The notes beneath the pieces were generated by a model, which was given only the letters and a program-made list of their open reading frames with translations, was not told the DNA's origin and made no database searches. DNA of 40,479 bases, taken from positions 1 to 40,479 of IMG/VR virus record IMGVR_UViG_3300036768_001087, one strand, 5' to 3'. The DNA is from a virus. The translations under genes and the position numbers were made by a program. Below, piece after piece: positions 15,164 through 23,738 of this stretch. Positions within the stretch are counted from its first letter, which is position 1. Every line of letters begins with the position of its first letter.

Positions 15164-16164
15164 CCCTTGGCCTCCGCGTAGTCCCTACCAACCCTCATGC
15201 TAACAGAGTATGGGACACCATTCCGTTCAGATGCCCCTTGCTCGAGCGCTCGGATCACATGGCAGACGTCACCGACGTGATCCCTCTCGACGTCTAGGAC
15301 GAGCTCGTCGTGGACGGTGAACATGGGACGCACATGATCTCCGAAGAGAAATGGAAGCGCACGGGAAAGACCGGCCCGAAACGCGATGGCAGACTTCTCT
15401 TGGACCTGTCGGGCCAGGACGGCACCGCGGACCGGGACCAGCTCCGGGAATCGTTCTGAAAGCTGGTCCTGATACGGCGAGCGTCCACCGTACGCAAACA
15501 CGAAGAGCTCCTTCTTCGCAGCATCGCGATCGACTCCGATGAGGTCGGCCGTCCTGGCATGCGGATCCTCAGCCCCAGCGTATCGCTCCTGAAGGGACGG
15601 AAAGAGCGAGATGATCGAACAGAGATCCATGGCCCTAAAGTCGAGGATGACGACGTCTCGGGTCGGTCCGCCAGCGACGATCATCGATCGATGCTCATGC
15701 GAGATGGTAAGCGGATTGAACGATCCGGGCTCGACTCCGAACCTTCCCGTCACCGTGCCCCTCAACCTCCATCGGACGTGGGCCTTGGCCCCGTTGCGGA
15801 GAGGGATCCCGAGCCTCGAGGCGATCTCCAGAACCAACCCGGCCCTTGTCCAGTCATAAACATCGCCCCAGTCTTGCTCAGAGGCCGTGGCTCCCCACTC
15901 AAGGACAGAGGTCATCCGAAGTGCCTGGGCCCTTTCCAGCGCCCACCTCGGAGCCAAGACCTTGACCGAGTCCGGATCAAGCCCCGCCTCCTTGGCAGAA
16001 CGGATGAAGGGAGCGAGCACGTCAGTGGCCGGATCATCGTAGATCGGACCGAGGGCAGCGACCGCCGGCTTCCCGTCGTCCTTAAACACCGAACGCATCA
16101 ATGGACCGAAGTCCTCACGGACACTATGGAATACGGTATATCTCTCGGCATCGAAGATCCTCAT
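15160..16164 (-). CDS. Compact family A DNA polymerase
   Basis: A 334-residue protein with the catalytic motifs of family A polymerases. TGRF (139-142) is the TGR motif. Motif A is VVILDFRAMDL (Asp175, with Asp180 where Pol I has Glu710). Motif B keeps Arg213, Lys217, Phe221 and Tyr225 at the Pol I spacing R-x3-K-x3-F-x3-Y. Motif C is TVHDEL (His285, Asp286, Glu287). Only about 130 residues precede the TGR motif, and there is no 3'-5' exonuclease domain and little room for a full thumb. Pol I Klenow is about 600 residues. It may be a repair or gap-filling polymerase, or the polymerase half of a split enzyme. The ATG at 16164 has a weak SD. Confidence 0.87.
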   Translation of the reverse strand: MRIFDAERYTVFHSVREDFGPLMRSVFKDDGKPAVAALGPIYDDPATDVLAPFIRSAKEAGLDPDSVKVLAPRWALERAQALRMTSVLEWGATASEQDWGDVYDWTRAGLVLEIASRLGIPLRNGAKAHVRWRLRGTVTGRFGVEPGSFNPLTISHEHRSMIVAGGPTRDVVILDFRAMDLCSIISLFPSLQERYAGAEDPHARTADLIGVDRDAAKKELFVFAYGGRSPYQDQLSERFPELVPVRGAVLARQVQEKSAIAFRAGLSRALPFLFGDHVRPMFTVHDELVLDVERDHVGDVCHVIRALEQGASERNGVPYSVSMRVGRDYAEAKG

Positions 16165-16197
16165 CCGGGCCTATAGAGACATCAAGCATGCAAGATC

Positions 16198-16214
16198 GGT
16201 CCCATGGCTGGACC
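16198..16214 (-). terminator. Weak hairpin after the hub-like gene
   Basis: GGTCC-7 nt-GGACC lies in the 53-bp gap between the hub-like gene stop (16218) and the mini-polymerase start (16164). The stem is only 5 bp and no U-tract follows. It marks the boundary between the tail block and the accessory DNA block. Confidence 0.25.
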
Positions 16215-16217
16215 ATA

Positions 16218-17921
16218 TCACTTCTTCTTGCTGAGCTCCTCTGGGGTCCGGCGGCGACGGGTGTTAAGCGGATCGATGCTCTCAGAGATGACCTTAAAGG
16301 ATGACTTAAAGGATCCTGGCTCCAACGTGTCAGTCTTGCCCCGTACTGTATAGACGCCGCTGATCTCGCTCGAGCCGAAGAACTCGATCCAAAATTGACC
16401 GAAGACCTCAAGGGCGAAGTTACCATGCATCTGGATCTCACCCTCAAGGATGCTAACCGGGATGATCAGCTCTCCGTCTCGCGCCTGGCCCTTCCTGGAC
16501 TCCACGTTCGGTTTCTTCGCATTCTGGACGCGATCCTTCCGGTCCCGATATGCCGAGTCCACCTGTATCGACTGAAAAAGCGGATCGGGTTGGAGGGCAA
16601 AGCTAGCATCCGTGATCAACGTGTTAGCCCGAGCGAACTCTAGGATCGGAACTGACAGCGAACGGAGCTTGGAAAAGATCGCATCCTTGCTCTGCTTCTC
16701 GAGCGCGATGTGATGCTGCCCCTCCTTCAGCCCAAAAGGGTGGGAGCCGACACTGATATCATGGATGATCAGGACCAGTTTTAGTCCGTTCGCCGTCATG
16801 ACGGTGTCCGACTTCATCAGGACGTGTGGCTTCTGGTATGCTGTCTTGACCGGCGGGTGTGCCCAGACGCCCTCCTTGTTCATGATCTGGATGATCATGG
16901 AGATGAAGTTCTGAAGATAGAGTGGACGTCCCTTTGAGAAGTGTTTCTGGAGCAATTCGTTGATGACATCGACGGGGACCTTAAACTCATCGATCCCACG
17001 GTCAGCCATGGGGGAACCGAAGTACTGCTCAGATTGAGGTCCCGCGTCCTTGTTGAATTTCCCGAGGAGGAGGTCGACTCCGGCATAGCCCCAGATCTTT
17101 CCGCCGGCGACAACCATCGGAGCGATGATGTTGTCGAGGATGTCACCCATCAGATAGTACTGGCCGCGACCCTTGACCGGATACTTCGTAAGCTTCTTGA
17201 ACAGACCGACGAGCGCCTTCACGTTGTCGACATCGTCAGGCTTGGCGATCCTGGATCCTATGCTGTTTGCAAAGGCATCAGAGAATCTCATCTCTCGAAG
17301 GGCGATGTCGCCGTTCTCCTTCGCCCTGACCACGACCTTCACCTCCCCGTTCTGGAGGACCCGTAGCTCGTAACTGTAGACATTAAGGAGGATCAGCTGG
17401 GTCGACTTCAAGACAAGTCCGTTCGCAGTGACATGTCCGTGACCGTTAAAGAGCGGATTCTTGACGAGGCTTGGATCACCCTTCCACCCATATTCAAGGG
17501 AGAATGACTTTCCAGCTTGAAGGATCTCCCGCCACGGCACCTTCGAGTCCCTTCCGAAGATGAGGGCCGGATGGTGGACCGTAAAGTCAAGGGTGACGTC
17601 TCGAAAGAACTGCTGTCCGTAGCTCTGTTCGAATTCCACCGTGAGCCTGTTGAGCGACACAAGGGAGCGTTCGATGAACGTGTCGCTGTCGATGCCGAAG
17701 CTGTCGTGAGCCGCCCCGAACTGCGGCGTCTGGATCAGATCGAACATCAGCGGCCTGACGTCGGTGGCAGGCTTTCCGAGCCGGTCGATCTTCTCGATCT
17801 TGATGAAAGGGACGCAGCTGGCCAGCTCGGCAGGCGTGATCGACATAAGGATGTCGAGTGGCTCTTGAGATGAACGAGCGAACGGGTTCACCCCTCTCTT
17901 GAACTTCGGTCCAGAGGACAT
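16218..17921 (-). CDS. Putative baseplate hub structural protein
   Basis: A 567-residue, mainly beta-rich protein without catalytic motifs. Its position directly after the tape measure, the Pro-repeat baseplate protein and the gp53-like wedge protein is where myophages encode hub components (T4 gp27/gp5, P2 gpD). The N-terminal third has a long strand-rich region (FIKIEKID, RLTVEFEQSY, VTLDFTVHHPALIFG). The middle includes a Gly-rich helical segment (IIAPMVVAGGKIWGYAG). The C-terminus is basic (RRRRTPEELSKKK). I cannot link it by motif to one T4 protein. The start overlaps the gp53-like stop as TGATG. Confidence 0.65.
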   Translation of the reverse strand: MSSGPKFKRGVNPFARSSQEPLDILMSITPAELASCVPFIKIEKIDRLGKPATDVRPLMFDLIQTPQFGAAHDSFGIDSDTFIERSLVSLNRLTVEFEQSYGQQFFRDVTLDFTVHHPALIFGRDSKVPWREILQAGKSFSLEYGWKGDPSLVKNPLFNGHGHVTANGLVLKSTQLILLNVYSYELRVLQNGEVKVVVRAKENGDIALREMRFSDAFANSIGSRIAKPDDVDNVKALVGLFKKLTKYPVKGRGQYYLMGDILDNIIAPMVVAGGKIWGYAGVDLLLGKFNKDAGPQSEQYFGSPMADRGIDEFKVPVDVINELLQKHFSKGRPLYLQNFISMIIQIMNKEGVWAHPPVKTAYQKPHVLMKSDTVMTANGLKLVLIIHDISVGSHPFGLKEGQHHIALEKQSKDAIFSKLRSLSVPILEFARANTLITDASFALQPDPLFQSIQVDSAYRDRKDRVQNAKKPNVESRKGQARDGELIIPVSILEGEIQMHGNFALEVFGQFWIEFFGSSEISGVYTVRGKTDTLEPGSFKSSFKVISESIDPLNTRRRRTPEELSKKK

Positions 17922-18223
17922 CAGCGATTGATCTTGTCCAAGATCGACTTGACGTCAGACGGGATCCTGAGCCTGCGACCCGCTGGGATCACGAACGGAT
18001 CTATGATCCTATTGGCGAGTGCGATGGCCCACCAATAATCCTCATCGCCATAGTAACGGTAGGCGATCGCGTCAAGGCGTTCACCTGCTCGATAGATGTG
18101 TTCAAATGTCTCCACTCCATCGAGGATGTCAAATCCGTACGGATCGCGAGCAGCCGGGTCCTGCCACGTGGCGTAGTACCTCCCGTTGATGACCTCAGTG
18201 CCGGCATACCTGCTCCTCCCCAT
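17921..18223 (-). CDS. Baseplate wedge protein, gp53/LysM-like
   Basis: A 100-residue protein. The C-terminal two thirds read as a LysM-like fold: ETFEHIYRAGERLDAIAYRYYGDEDYWW, then ANRIIDPFVIPAGRRLRIP. This is the pattern of T4 gp53 and the P2 gpX-type tail proteins, where a LysM-like domain clamps wedge subunits together around the hub. The ATG at 18223 is preferred over the GTG at 18226, because AAGGAGG lies 5 nt before the ATG. Its start and stop both overlap the neighbours as TGATG, consistent with a baseplate operon. Confidence 0.85.
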   Translation of the reverse strand: MGRSRYAGTEVINGRYYATWQDPAARDPYGFDILDGVETFEHIYRAGERLDAIAYRYYGDEDYWWAIALANRIIDPFVIPAGRRLRIPSDVKSILDKINR

Positions 18224-20295
18224 CACTTCCTCCTTGGTTCACCGAACTTGCTGAACATGCCGGGGACGATCTGGGCTTCCTCGGTAGGGGCATCCTTCGA
18301 TTGCTCAGCGCCGGCAAGCGCACTGTCCACGAAGTTATTACTCTCAACCAGCGGCAACTTGAAGACGCCGAACGCTCCGTTCATGACTCCGACCGGACCC
18401 TCATGGAGGGCCAGGAAGTCGAGAGAGACCTTGAACGACCGCGGAACCTTGAAGCCCTTCTTTAGCTCCCAGAGGGCATCGGCGAAGTCATAGCTGAGTC
18501 CCTTGATGATCCCAGATAGTCCGCCGGTCTCGGTGTTTACCGCATCTCCGATCCTCAAGCGGATGACAGGACCAGACTTTATCAGGGAATCTGAGCCGTA
18601 TGACGGATAGCACATCGAGTCCAGCCAGGTCATCTTCTGATACATGACCTTGAGGTCCTCGGGGGCAAAGGCATGGAGCTCGAAGGAGACGCTATACGTC
18701 CGACTGGTCTGCTTGTACCCGACGACCGGGTCGACCCGGCCGAAGGCGCTGTCCTCCGACCACTCCGGAGAGATGGCCGTGCTGAAGCTGAGGTTCAGCG
18801 GACGAAAATAGATCGTGCGGTATCCCCGCGGGGTCTTCCTCAGGTCGGTGAAGCAGAGTGGGATGCGGGCGTCGTCATCATCCACGAAGCCGGTCGGGTT
18901 ATCGGTCTGTGTGTAGATCGAGCCGTCGGGGTCCTCCCTCTGGCTGATCCGCATCGGGATGATACCGTCGATGAACGCCGAGTTAGCCAGGCCCGCCTCA
19001 CGTGACTGCAGATTCTCACGACCGACGTGATCGCGAACATCGGCCCGGACCAGCTGTGCACCGTCGCTGCCCCTTTCCTGAAAGTAAAGGGAGGCATCAA
19101 AGACCTTGACCGGTATCCCAGCGGTCCGATCAGTCTTCGTACTCATGTAAGGATGGCGTACATCGTCCACGGCCGCATCGATCATCTCATCGATCGAAAA
19201 CTCCTGGCCATCAACCGCCGTTTTTTCAGGAGTGTAAACGTTAACCGCCAGCTCTGGAATTCTAACCGAAAACTCCTGGCCATCAACCGCCGTTTTTTCA
19301 GGAGTGTAGACGTTAACCGCTAGCTCTGGAATTCCGAAAAGATTGACCTTTTGCGCCAAAGCATCGTCCCTCACCAAAGCAATGGTCTGTGCATTCCGGC
19401 CGACCATGGTATCCACGGTCGCATGCACATGCCCCATCGCTCCGGGAAATGACATGGCGAGAAAGTACAACGGATTAAAGATCCGGGCTGCGACCGGATT
19501 CATCGCAAACAGGGCCTCCTGCTGAGAGATGAATTTACCGACGTTTCCGAGACCAACTGTCTGGGTATAATCTCGGAACCAAGCAGCGAGGACCGTCGGG
19601 TCGAGGGCACCGGCTCCCTGGATCGAGATCGAGATCGGACTGATCTGATGGAGGCCGGCCAAGAACGCGCCTAGGGTTCCATCAAAGTCCTTCACGGCGT
19701 TGATGATGGCCGCCAGGGTCGGGACGTTATCCGGACCGCCCTCGAGTAGGACCGGAGGCGGGTCCAGGGCGATCGGGACATCAAAGGGAGTGGCCGGAGG
19801 CGGATCCAGAGTGATCGGGACGTTGAACGGAGCCGCCGAAGGTGGATCAGGGACGATCGGGACGTTGAACGGAGCCGCCGGAGGTGGATCAGGGACGATC
19901 GGGACATCGGACGGAGCCGCTGGCGGTAGGTCCGGGGTCGTCGGAACGTCGACCGGTTGTCTTGGACCGGGATCGAAGGCGACAGGAACGTCGAATGGAG
20001 CAAGCGGAGGTCCGCTCGGGTTGGTAGGAACGTCGACCGGCTTCCGAGGTGGCGCATCAGGTGACGTCGTGACGTCTACGGGCTCTCTCGGGCCCGGGTC
20101 TAGAGAGACCTTGACGTCAACCGTCCCCGCAGGAGGAGGGTCAGGATAGATCTTGACGTCGAATGGGTCCCTCGGCGGCGGAGACGGGTAAATTGGAACG
20201 TCGAAAGGCCTCGCCGGAGGTGGGGAGGGTGAGACGTCGACGTCAACCGGCTCCGCCGGCGGTGGACTTGGAATGATCTTGGGGTCGTCGGCCAT
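18223..20295 (-). CDS. Baseplate/tail protein with Pro-rich repeat stalk
   Basis: A 690-residue protein in clear regions. Residues 9-176 are twelve tandem 14-residue units of the form PDPPPAxPFDVPIV. Residues about 185-320 form a helical segment with Ala/Gly-rich stretches. Residues about 335-385 contain a 24-residue duplication (IPELAVNVYTPEKT). Residues about 400-690 form a beta-rich structural domain (YRTIYFRPLNLSFSTAIS, RTYSVSFELHAFAPEDL) resembling tail-associated baseplate proteins. I cannot name the T4 counterpart. The Pro-rich part probably forms an extended rod or a flexible tether. The ATG at 20295 has GGAGGG 9 nt upstream, inside the end of the tape measure gene. Confidence 0.7.
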   Translation of the reverse strand: MADDPKIIPSPPPAEPVDVDVSPSPPPARPFDVPIYPSPPPRDPFDVKIYPDPPPAGTVDVKVSLDPGPREPVDVTTSPDAPPRKPVDVPTNPSGPPLAPFDVPVAFDPGPRQPVDVPTTPDLPPAAPSDVPIVPDPPPAAPFNVPIVPDPPSAAPFNVPITLDPPPATPFDVPIALDPPPVLLEGGPDNVPTLAAIINAVKDFDGTLGAFLAGLHQISPISISIQGAGALDPTVLAAWFRDYTQTVGLGNVGKFISQQEALFAMNPVAARIFNPLYFLAMSFPGAMGHVHATVDTMVGRNAQTIALVRDDALAQKVNLFGIPELAVNVYTPEKTAVDGQEFSVRIPELAVNVYTPEKTAVDGQEFSIDEMIDAAVDDVRHPYMSTKTDRTAGIPVKVFDASLYFQERGSDGAQLVRADVRDHVGRENLQSREAGLANSAFIDGIIPMRISQREDPDGSIYTQTDNPTGFVDDDDARIPLCFTDLRKTPRGYRTIYFRPLNLSFSTAISPEWSEDSAFGRVDPVVGYKQTSRTYSVSFELHAFAPEDLKVMYQKMTWLDSMCYPSYGSDSLIKSGPVIRLRIGDAVNTETGGLSGIIKGLSYDFADALWELKKGFKVPRSFKVSLDFLALHEGPVGVMNGAFGVFKLPLVESNNFVDSALAGAEQSKDAPTEEAQIVPGMFSKFGEPRRK
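19195..19338 (-). repeat. 72-bp in-frame tandem duplication
   Basis: Two adjacent 72-bp copies (about 19195-19266 and 19267-19338) encode the same 24-residue segment beginning IPELAVNVYTP. The copies differ mainly at synonymous sites (a Val and a Leu codon), plus the junction residues. Each copy carries a CTCCTG...CAGGAG inverted repeat with a 20-nt spacer, which could promote slippage or recombination. Confidence 0.85.
19768..20271 (-). repeat. Twelve 42-bp repeats encoding 14-residue Pro-rich units
   Basis: The reading frame contains twelve consecutive units of exactly 14 residues (42 bp) with consensus PDPPPAxPFDVPIV and no indels, followed by a partial thirteenth. Units 10 and 11 are almost identical (PDPPPAAPFNVPIV and PDPPSAAPFNVPIT), which points to recent duplication; the others have diverged. 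The constant unit length suggests structural selection. Confidence 0.9.
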
Positions 20296-20298
20296 CTC

Positions 20299-23200
20299 TT
20301 AGTCCCTCCCGCGGATCGCGCTCTTGACGATCGCCCGGGCGAGTCTCTGTCCGTCAACGTTGAGCTCGACCACCGTATTGATCGTCCCACCGGTCGCCGC
20401 GACAGCGGCCCCGACCAGATTCTCGCCGGATCGACCAAGCGGGATGACCGCCTCTGGACCAGCCTCACCGATGATCGCCCTTGTGGGACGGGTGACGACA
20501 CCGCCCTTGGCCATGAATGTCGGCTTATGTGACAACATCTCAAAGCCACTTTCACCGTACAGATTGATAAGCTCATCCTTCTTTTTGGTTAGATACAGCT
20601 CGAACGCCTTGGCGGTGTCTTTGATCCCTTCATCCTTCTGGAAGGTCATGAACTGATCAGAGCTCATCACAAGGGCGCGGATCTTCAACGCATGTTCTTC
20701 GATGAGATAGTCCTTCTCAAGCTTGACTAGATCATTCTTTGCCTTGATCTGTTCAAGCTCAGCCTTCCTGATCTTCATGGAGGTATCCAGCTGCTCCTTC
20801 TCCTTAGCAGAGAGCTTCTCGCGCTCCTTCCTGAAAAGCTCAGAGTAATTCTTCTCCATGTCGATCATGGCGTCGATCTTGTTGACGAACGCGGGAGACG
20901 AACCTCTAATCATCTGCATCGCAGCATCCTGCGCGCTACCTGGTCTACCAAGCTGAGCATAAATCCGCATCTCATCACTGAATGAATCAAACTGTCCAAG
21001 CCCGCCACTTTGGCGCGCTCGGCCGGCGGCGACCTCGGCAGCAGCTTGCTCGACGGAAGCCTGCAACATCTGCTTCTTAATGCCAAGATTAGAGACCTCA
21101 AGCTGCGCCAGTTGCTGCTGGAGTATCTTCTCAGTGGCAATGCGAAGATCACTCAAGGACTTCTCATACGTCTGAGAGCTCGTGACGAGAGCTTGCAGCT
21201 TGTCGGCCGACAGATGCGATCCCTCTTTGAGGTTGTTCAACTCGTCCTTGCTGACCTTCGTCTTATCAGCAAAGAGGGAGAGATCACCTGCTCGCTTTAC
21301 CAGCGCTTCCGCCTCCTCCTTCGAGAGGACGATCTCCTTCTCCTTGGAATTGCGAGCCCGCTCCTCAAGCTTCAAGAGCATATTGTTGCTCGCACGCCGG
21401 ACGATATCATCGGCCTTCCTCCGCGCAATGAACGCCTTCTCCATCTGCGCATTTGTCTCACGGAGCTCCATCTCCTCCTTCATCGACTTGGCAAGGCGCT
21501 CTTTGGCGAGGGACAACTCGTCCTTGCCTTCAGTGGCGAAGAGCTTCTCGATTCCTTTGCCGATGAATCCTCCGACGATCGGCCCGAGCACCATCCCAAT
21601 CGGCCCCAAGAAGCTTCCTGCGATCCCACCGATCGATCCCAAGGCATTTCCGGCGATCCCGCCGATCGCCGAACCGATGCCCGCGCCGGTACCACCAAGC
21701 GCATATCCGGCTGCACCTGCAAGACCCGCGGCTCCAACCTTGCTGAACGCTCCCATACCACCGACCATGTTAAAGACCTTTAGGCCGGCCCAGGCGATGG
21801 CGATCTCCTTGATGTGCCCAGAGAGCCTAAACATCAGGTCGACGAACGACTTGAAGAAGGGAGCCAGCTTGATCACAAGGTCACGGACCGTCACGTAGAA
21901 GCTCTTCATGCTCTTGGCGATGTCACCAACCCAGTCGGCGGCCCGACCGCTCATGACGAACTCCTTTAGGGCGGTGCCGGCGCGCTGCAGATCCTTACCC
22001 AGCTCCTCCATGAACGAGCGCCACCGAGGCCTCTCGGCGAGGGACTCGAAGAAGTGCACGACGGTCGACGTGATCTCCTTCATCACATCCCCAAACGAGG
22101 AGAAATCCTTCCCGCCCTCCTTGGCCAGCCCGAGCACCCTAAGCAGTGGGCTGATGGCCTTGGCGATGGCCCGCGTCACCCGATCGAAGGCGTCTGCGAA
22201 GGAGAACATCGTCTGCGCCGTCTTCTGGAGCATCCTCTGCATCATCTCCTTCGCCTTGAGCTCCCTCTTCTGCTTCGCCTCGGCCTTGGCCACGAAGTCG
22301 GTATACGACTCATTGGCGTTCCGACTGTCGAGAAGGGCGGCGGTCTGCTCCTCGGTGAGCTGTAGAATCGTACTAAAGTGACGACGCTGCTTCGGGGTGA
22401 GACTATCGTAGGTCCACCCTTGGGCCAACATCTGCTGACGGATCATGTCCAGACGGGCCGCGGGATCGTCCTCCATCATCAGGTCCATGGAGTTGATCAT
22501 GGTGCCGAACGCCGCGTTCAACTTCGAGGCCTTCTTGGCCGCGTCGTCGAACATGTCAAAGGACTCGACGGTGGCGCGAAGCTGCTCAAGGGAGATGTCA
22601 TACTTCCTGGCCCACGCGGCTCCCTGGACGAGGGTCTTCTGCCCCTCCTTTCCGAAGCGGGCCATGTAGGTGGCGCTCTTCGCGAGGTCATCGGCGAGCA
22701 TGTTGACCGGGATATCGGCCTGGTTGGCCGCCTTGATCGAGACCTTCACGGCCTCGGTTGCATCGTCAACCGACATCCCGATGTTCTCGAAGACCTTCAG
22801 GAGGGTACCGGAGCCAGAACTTCCAAGTCCAAATCCACGCGAGAGCACGAGGCCCAGCTTGGAGAACCCCTCGCCGGCCTTCACGGTGCGCCCCATGGCC
22901 ATCGTGAACTCACCGAACATCTGCATTCCTTCCTGGATGTCGCCGCCGGTCAGGCCACGAATCGTAGAGGACCACTTGATGGCCTCCTTCTGCGCACTCT
23001 CGATCCCCTTGGTCATGGCGCCGAGCTTCATGTTGAAGCCGCCGATGGCCTGGGTCCAGCGCTCCTGTAGCTCATAGACCCTCTTGATCGAGTCGACCAG
23101 GAAGTCGAACGATATGCTGAGGACGGCCGTGTTCAGGCTCAAAAGAGTATCGACGAGCTTCTTGAGGCCGGACTCCACGGCGCCGAGTGGGACCTGGATG

Positions 23201-23496
23201 AGCTGCTTCTTAAACTTCTCGGCCGAGGTCCTGGCGCGCTCAAACTCGCGTACCAGCCTTCGGATCTCGCGAGGGTCGGTCGCCGCCTCGATGTCCACCT
23301 TCAGATCATTCATCGTGTTGGCGAGGTCCTTGGTGGCACGCCGGGCGCTGGCGAACTGTCCCACGAACGCGCCAATCCCACGACCGAGGCCGCTCAGGCT
23401 AGACATGCCCTGGTTCAGGCGGCTGGTGATGTCATTGATGCCGCGTCCGTACGCGTAGTCGACGTTCGCGTCAAAGCTTGATTTGTAGCCGGCCAC
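20299..23496 (-). CDS. Tail tape measure protein
   Basis: A 1065-residue protein that sets tail length and is ejected ahead of DNA. It has long helical regions, a central Gly/Ala-rich hydrophobic stretch (about 600-670, GGTGAGIGSAIGGIAG and FLGPIGMVLGPIVGGFIG), and a coiled-coil segment rich in Lys/Glu (about 680-960). The C-terminal KGGVV followed by IIGEAGPEAVIPLG is typical of tape measures. At the usual 1.5 angstrom per residue it predicts a tail of roughly 160 nm. The start is GTG (23496) with GAGGTAGG upstream. It follows the frameshifted chaperone region, the standard gene order. Confidence 0.93.
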   Translation of the reverse strand: MAGYKSSFDANVDYAYGRGINDITSRLNQGMSSLSGLGRGIGAFVGQFASARRATKDLANTMNDLKVDIEAATDPREIRRLVREFERARTSAEKFKKQLIQVPLGAVESGLKKLVDTLLSLNTAVLSISFDFLVDSIKRVYELQERWTQAIGGFNMKLGAMTKGIESAQKEAIKWSSTIRGLTGGDIQEGMQMFGEFTMAMGRTVKAGEGFSKLGLVLSRGFGLGSSGSGTLLKVFENIGMSVDDATEAVKVSIKAANQADIPVNMLADDLAKSATYMARFGKEGQKTLVQGAAWARKYDISLEQLRATVESFDMFDDAAKKASKLNAAFGTMINSMDLMMEDDPAARLDMIRQQMLAQGWTYDSLTPKQRRHFSTILQLTEEQTAALLDSRNANESYTDFVAKAEAKQKRELKAKEMMQRMLQKTAQTMFSFADAFDRVTRAIAKAISPLLRVLGLAKEGGKDFSSFGDVMKEITSTVVHFFESLAERPRWRSFMEELGKDLQRAGTALKEFVMSGRAADWVGDIAKSMKSFYVTVRDLVIKLAPFFKSFVDLMFRLSGHIKEIAIAWAGLKVFNMVGGMGAFSKVGAAGLAGAAGYALGGTGAGIGSAIGGIAGNALGSIGGIAGSFLGPIGMVLGPIVGGFIGKGIEKLFATEGKDELSLAKERLAKSMKEEMELRETNAQMEKAFIARRKADDIVRRASNNMLLKLEERARNSKEKEIVLSKEEAEALVKRAGDLSLFADKTKVSKDELNNLKEGSHLSADKLQALVTSSQTYEKSLSDLRIATEKILQQQLAQLEVSNLGIKKQMLQASVEQAAAEVAAGRARQSGGLGQFDSFSDEMRIYAQLGRPGSAQDAAMQMIRGSSPAFVNKIDAMIDMEKNYSELFRKEREKLSAKEKEQLDTSMKIRKAELEQIKAKNDLVKLEKDYLIEEHALKIRALVMSSDQFMTFQKDEGIKDTAKAFELYLTKKKDELINLYGESGFEMLSHKPTFMAKGGVVTRPTRAIIGEAGPEAVIPLGRSGENLVGAAVAATGGTINTVVELNVDGQRLARAIVKSAIRGRD

Positions 23497-23507
23497 CCTA
23501 CCTCACC

Positions 23508-23738
23508 TCACTTGACCGGAGCGGTCTTCGTTCCGTTGATCGCTCCCTCGTATGCTTCCTTTCGTGCCGCCGCGTCCCTGTTCATCTGATCGATCCACCA
23601 CCGTCTAACCTCGACCGGCATCCTCCGAGCCTCGGCTAGTCCCACCTCCTTAGCGACGTACCGTAGCTCAAGGAGGAGGTTCACGTTCCTCTCAGAGATG
23701 ATCTTGTTGAACTCCGGATCGTCAATCCTCGGAAGGCC
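23508..23738 (-). CDS. Frameshift-accessed C-terminal extension of the tail chaperone
   Basis: A 76-residue reading frame starting GLPRIDDPEF just after the T7 run and ending 12 bp before the tape measure gene. It is rich in helix formers (NVNLLLELRYVAKEVGLAEA, MPVEVRRWWIDQ) and looks protein-coding, but it has no good start of its own. The upstream part of the frame (to 23858) reads as Arg/Ser-rich shadow sequence. It is best read as joined to the gp26-like gene by a +1 (or -2) ribosomal shift, giving a fusion of about 349 residues. This mirrors the G/G-T tail chaperone arrangement upstream of tape measure genes. A sequencing error in the homopolymer is the alternative. Confidence 0.65.
   Translation of the reverse strand, partial: GLPRIDDPEFNKIISERNVNLLLELRYVAKEVGLAEARRMPVEVRRWWIDQMNRDAAARKEAYEGAINGTKTAPVK

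Noticed and set aside
14374-15297. Plus-strand open frame of 307 codons
   Set aside because: It is antisense to the HD hydrolase, zinc ribbon and Pol A genes, all of which have clear motifs, and its translation is Ser/Pro/Arg-rich low complexity.
19768-20271. 42-bp repeats considered as a CRISPR-like or non-coding repeat array
   Set aside because: They are contiguous, in frame and encode a regular peptide, with no spacers, so they are coding repeats.
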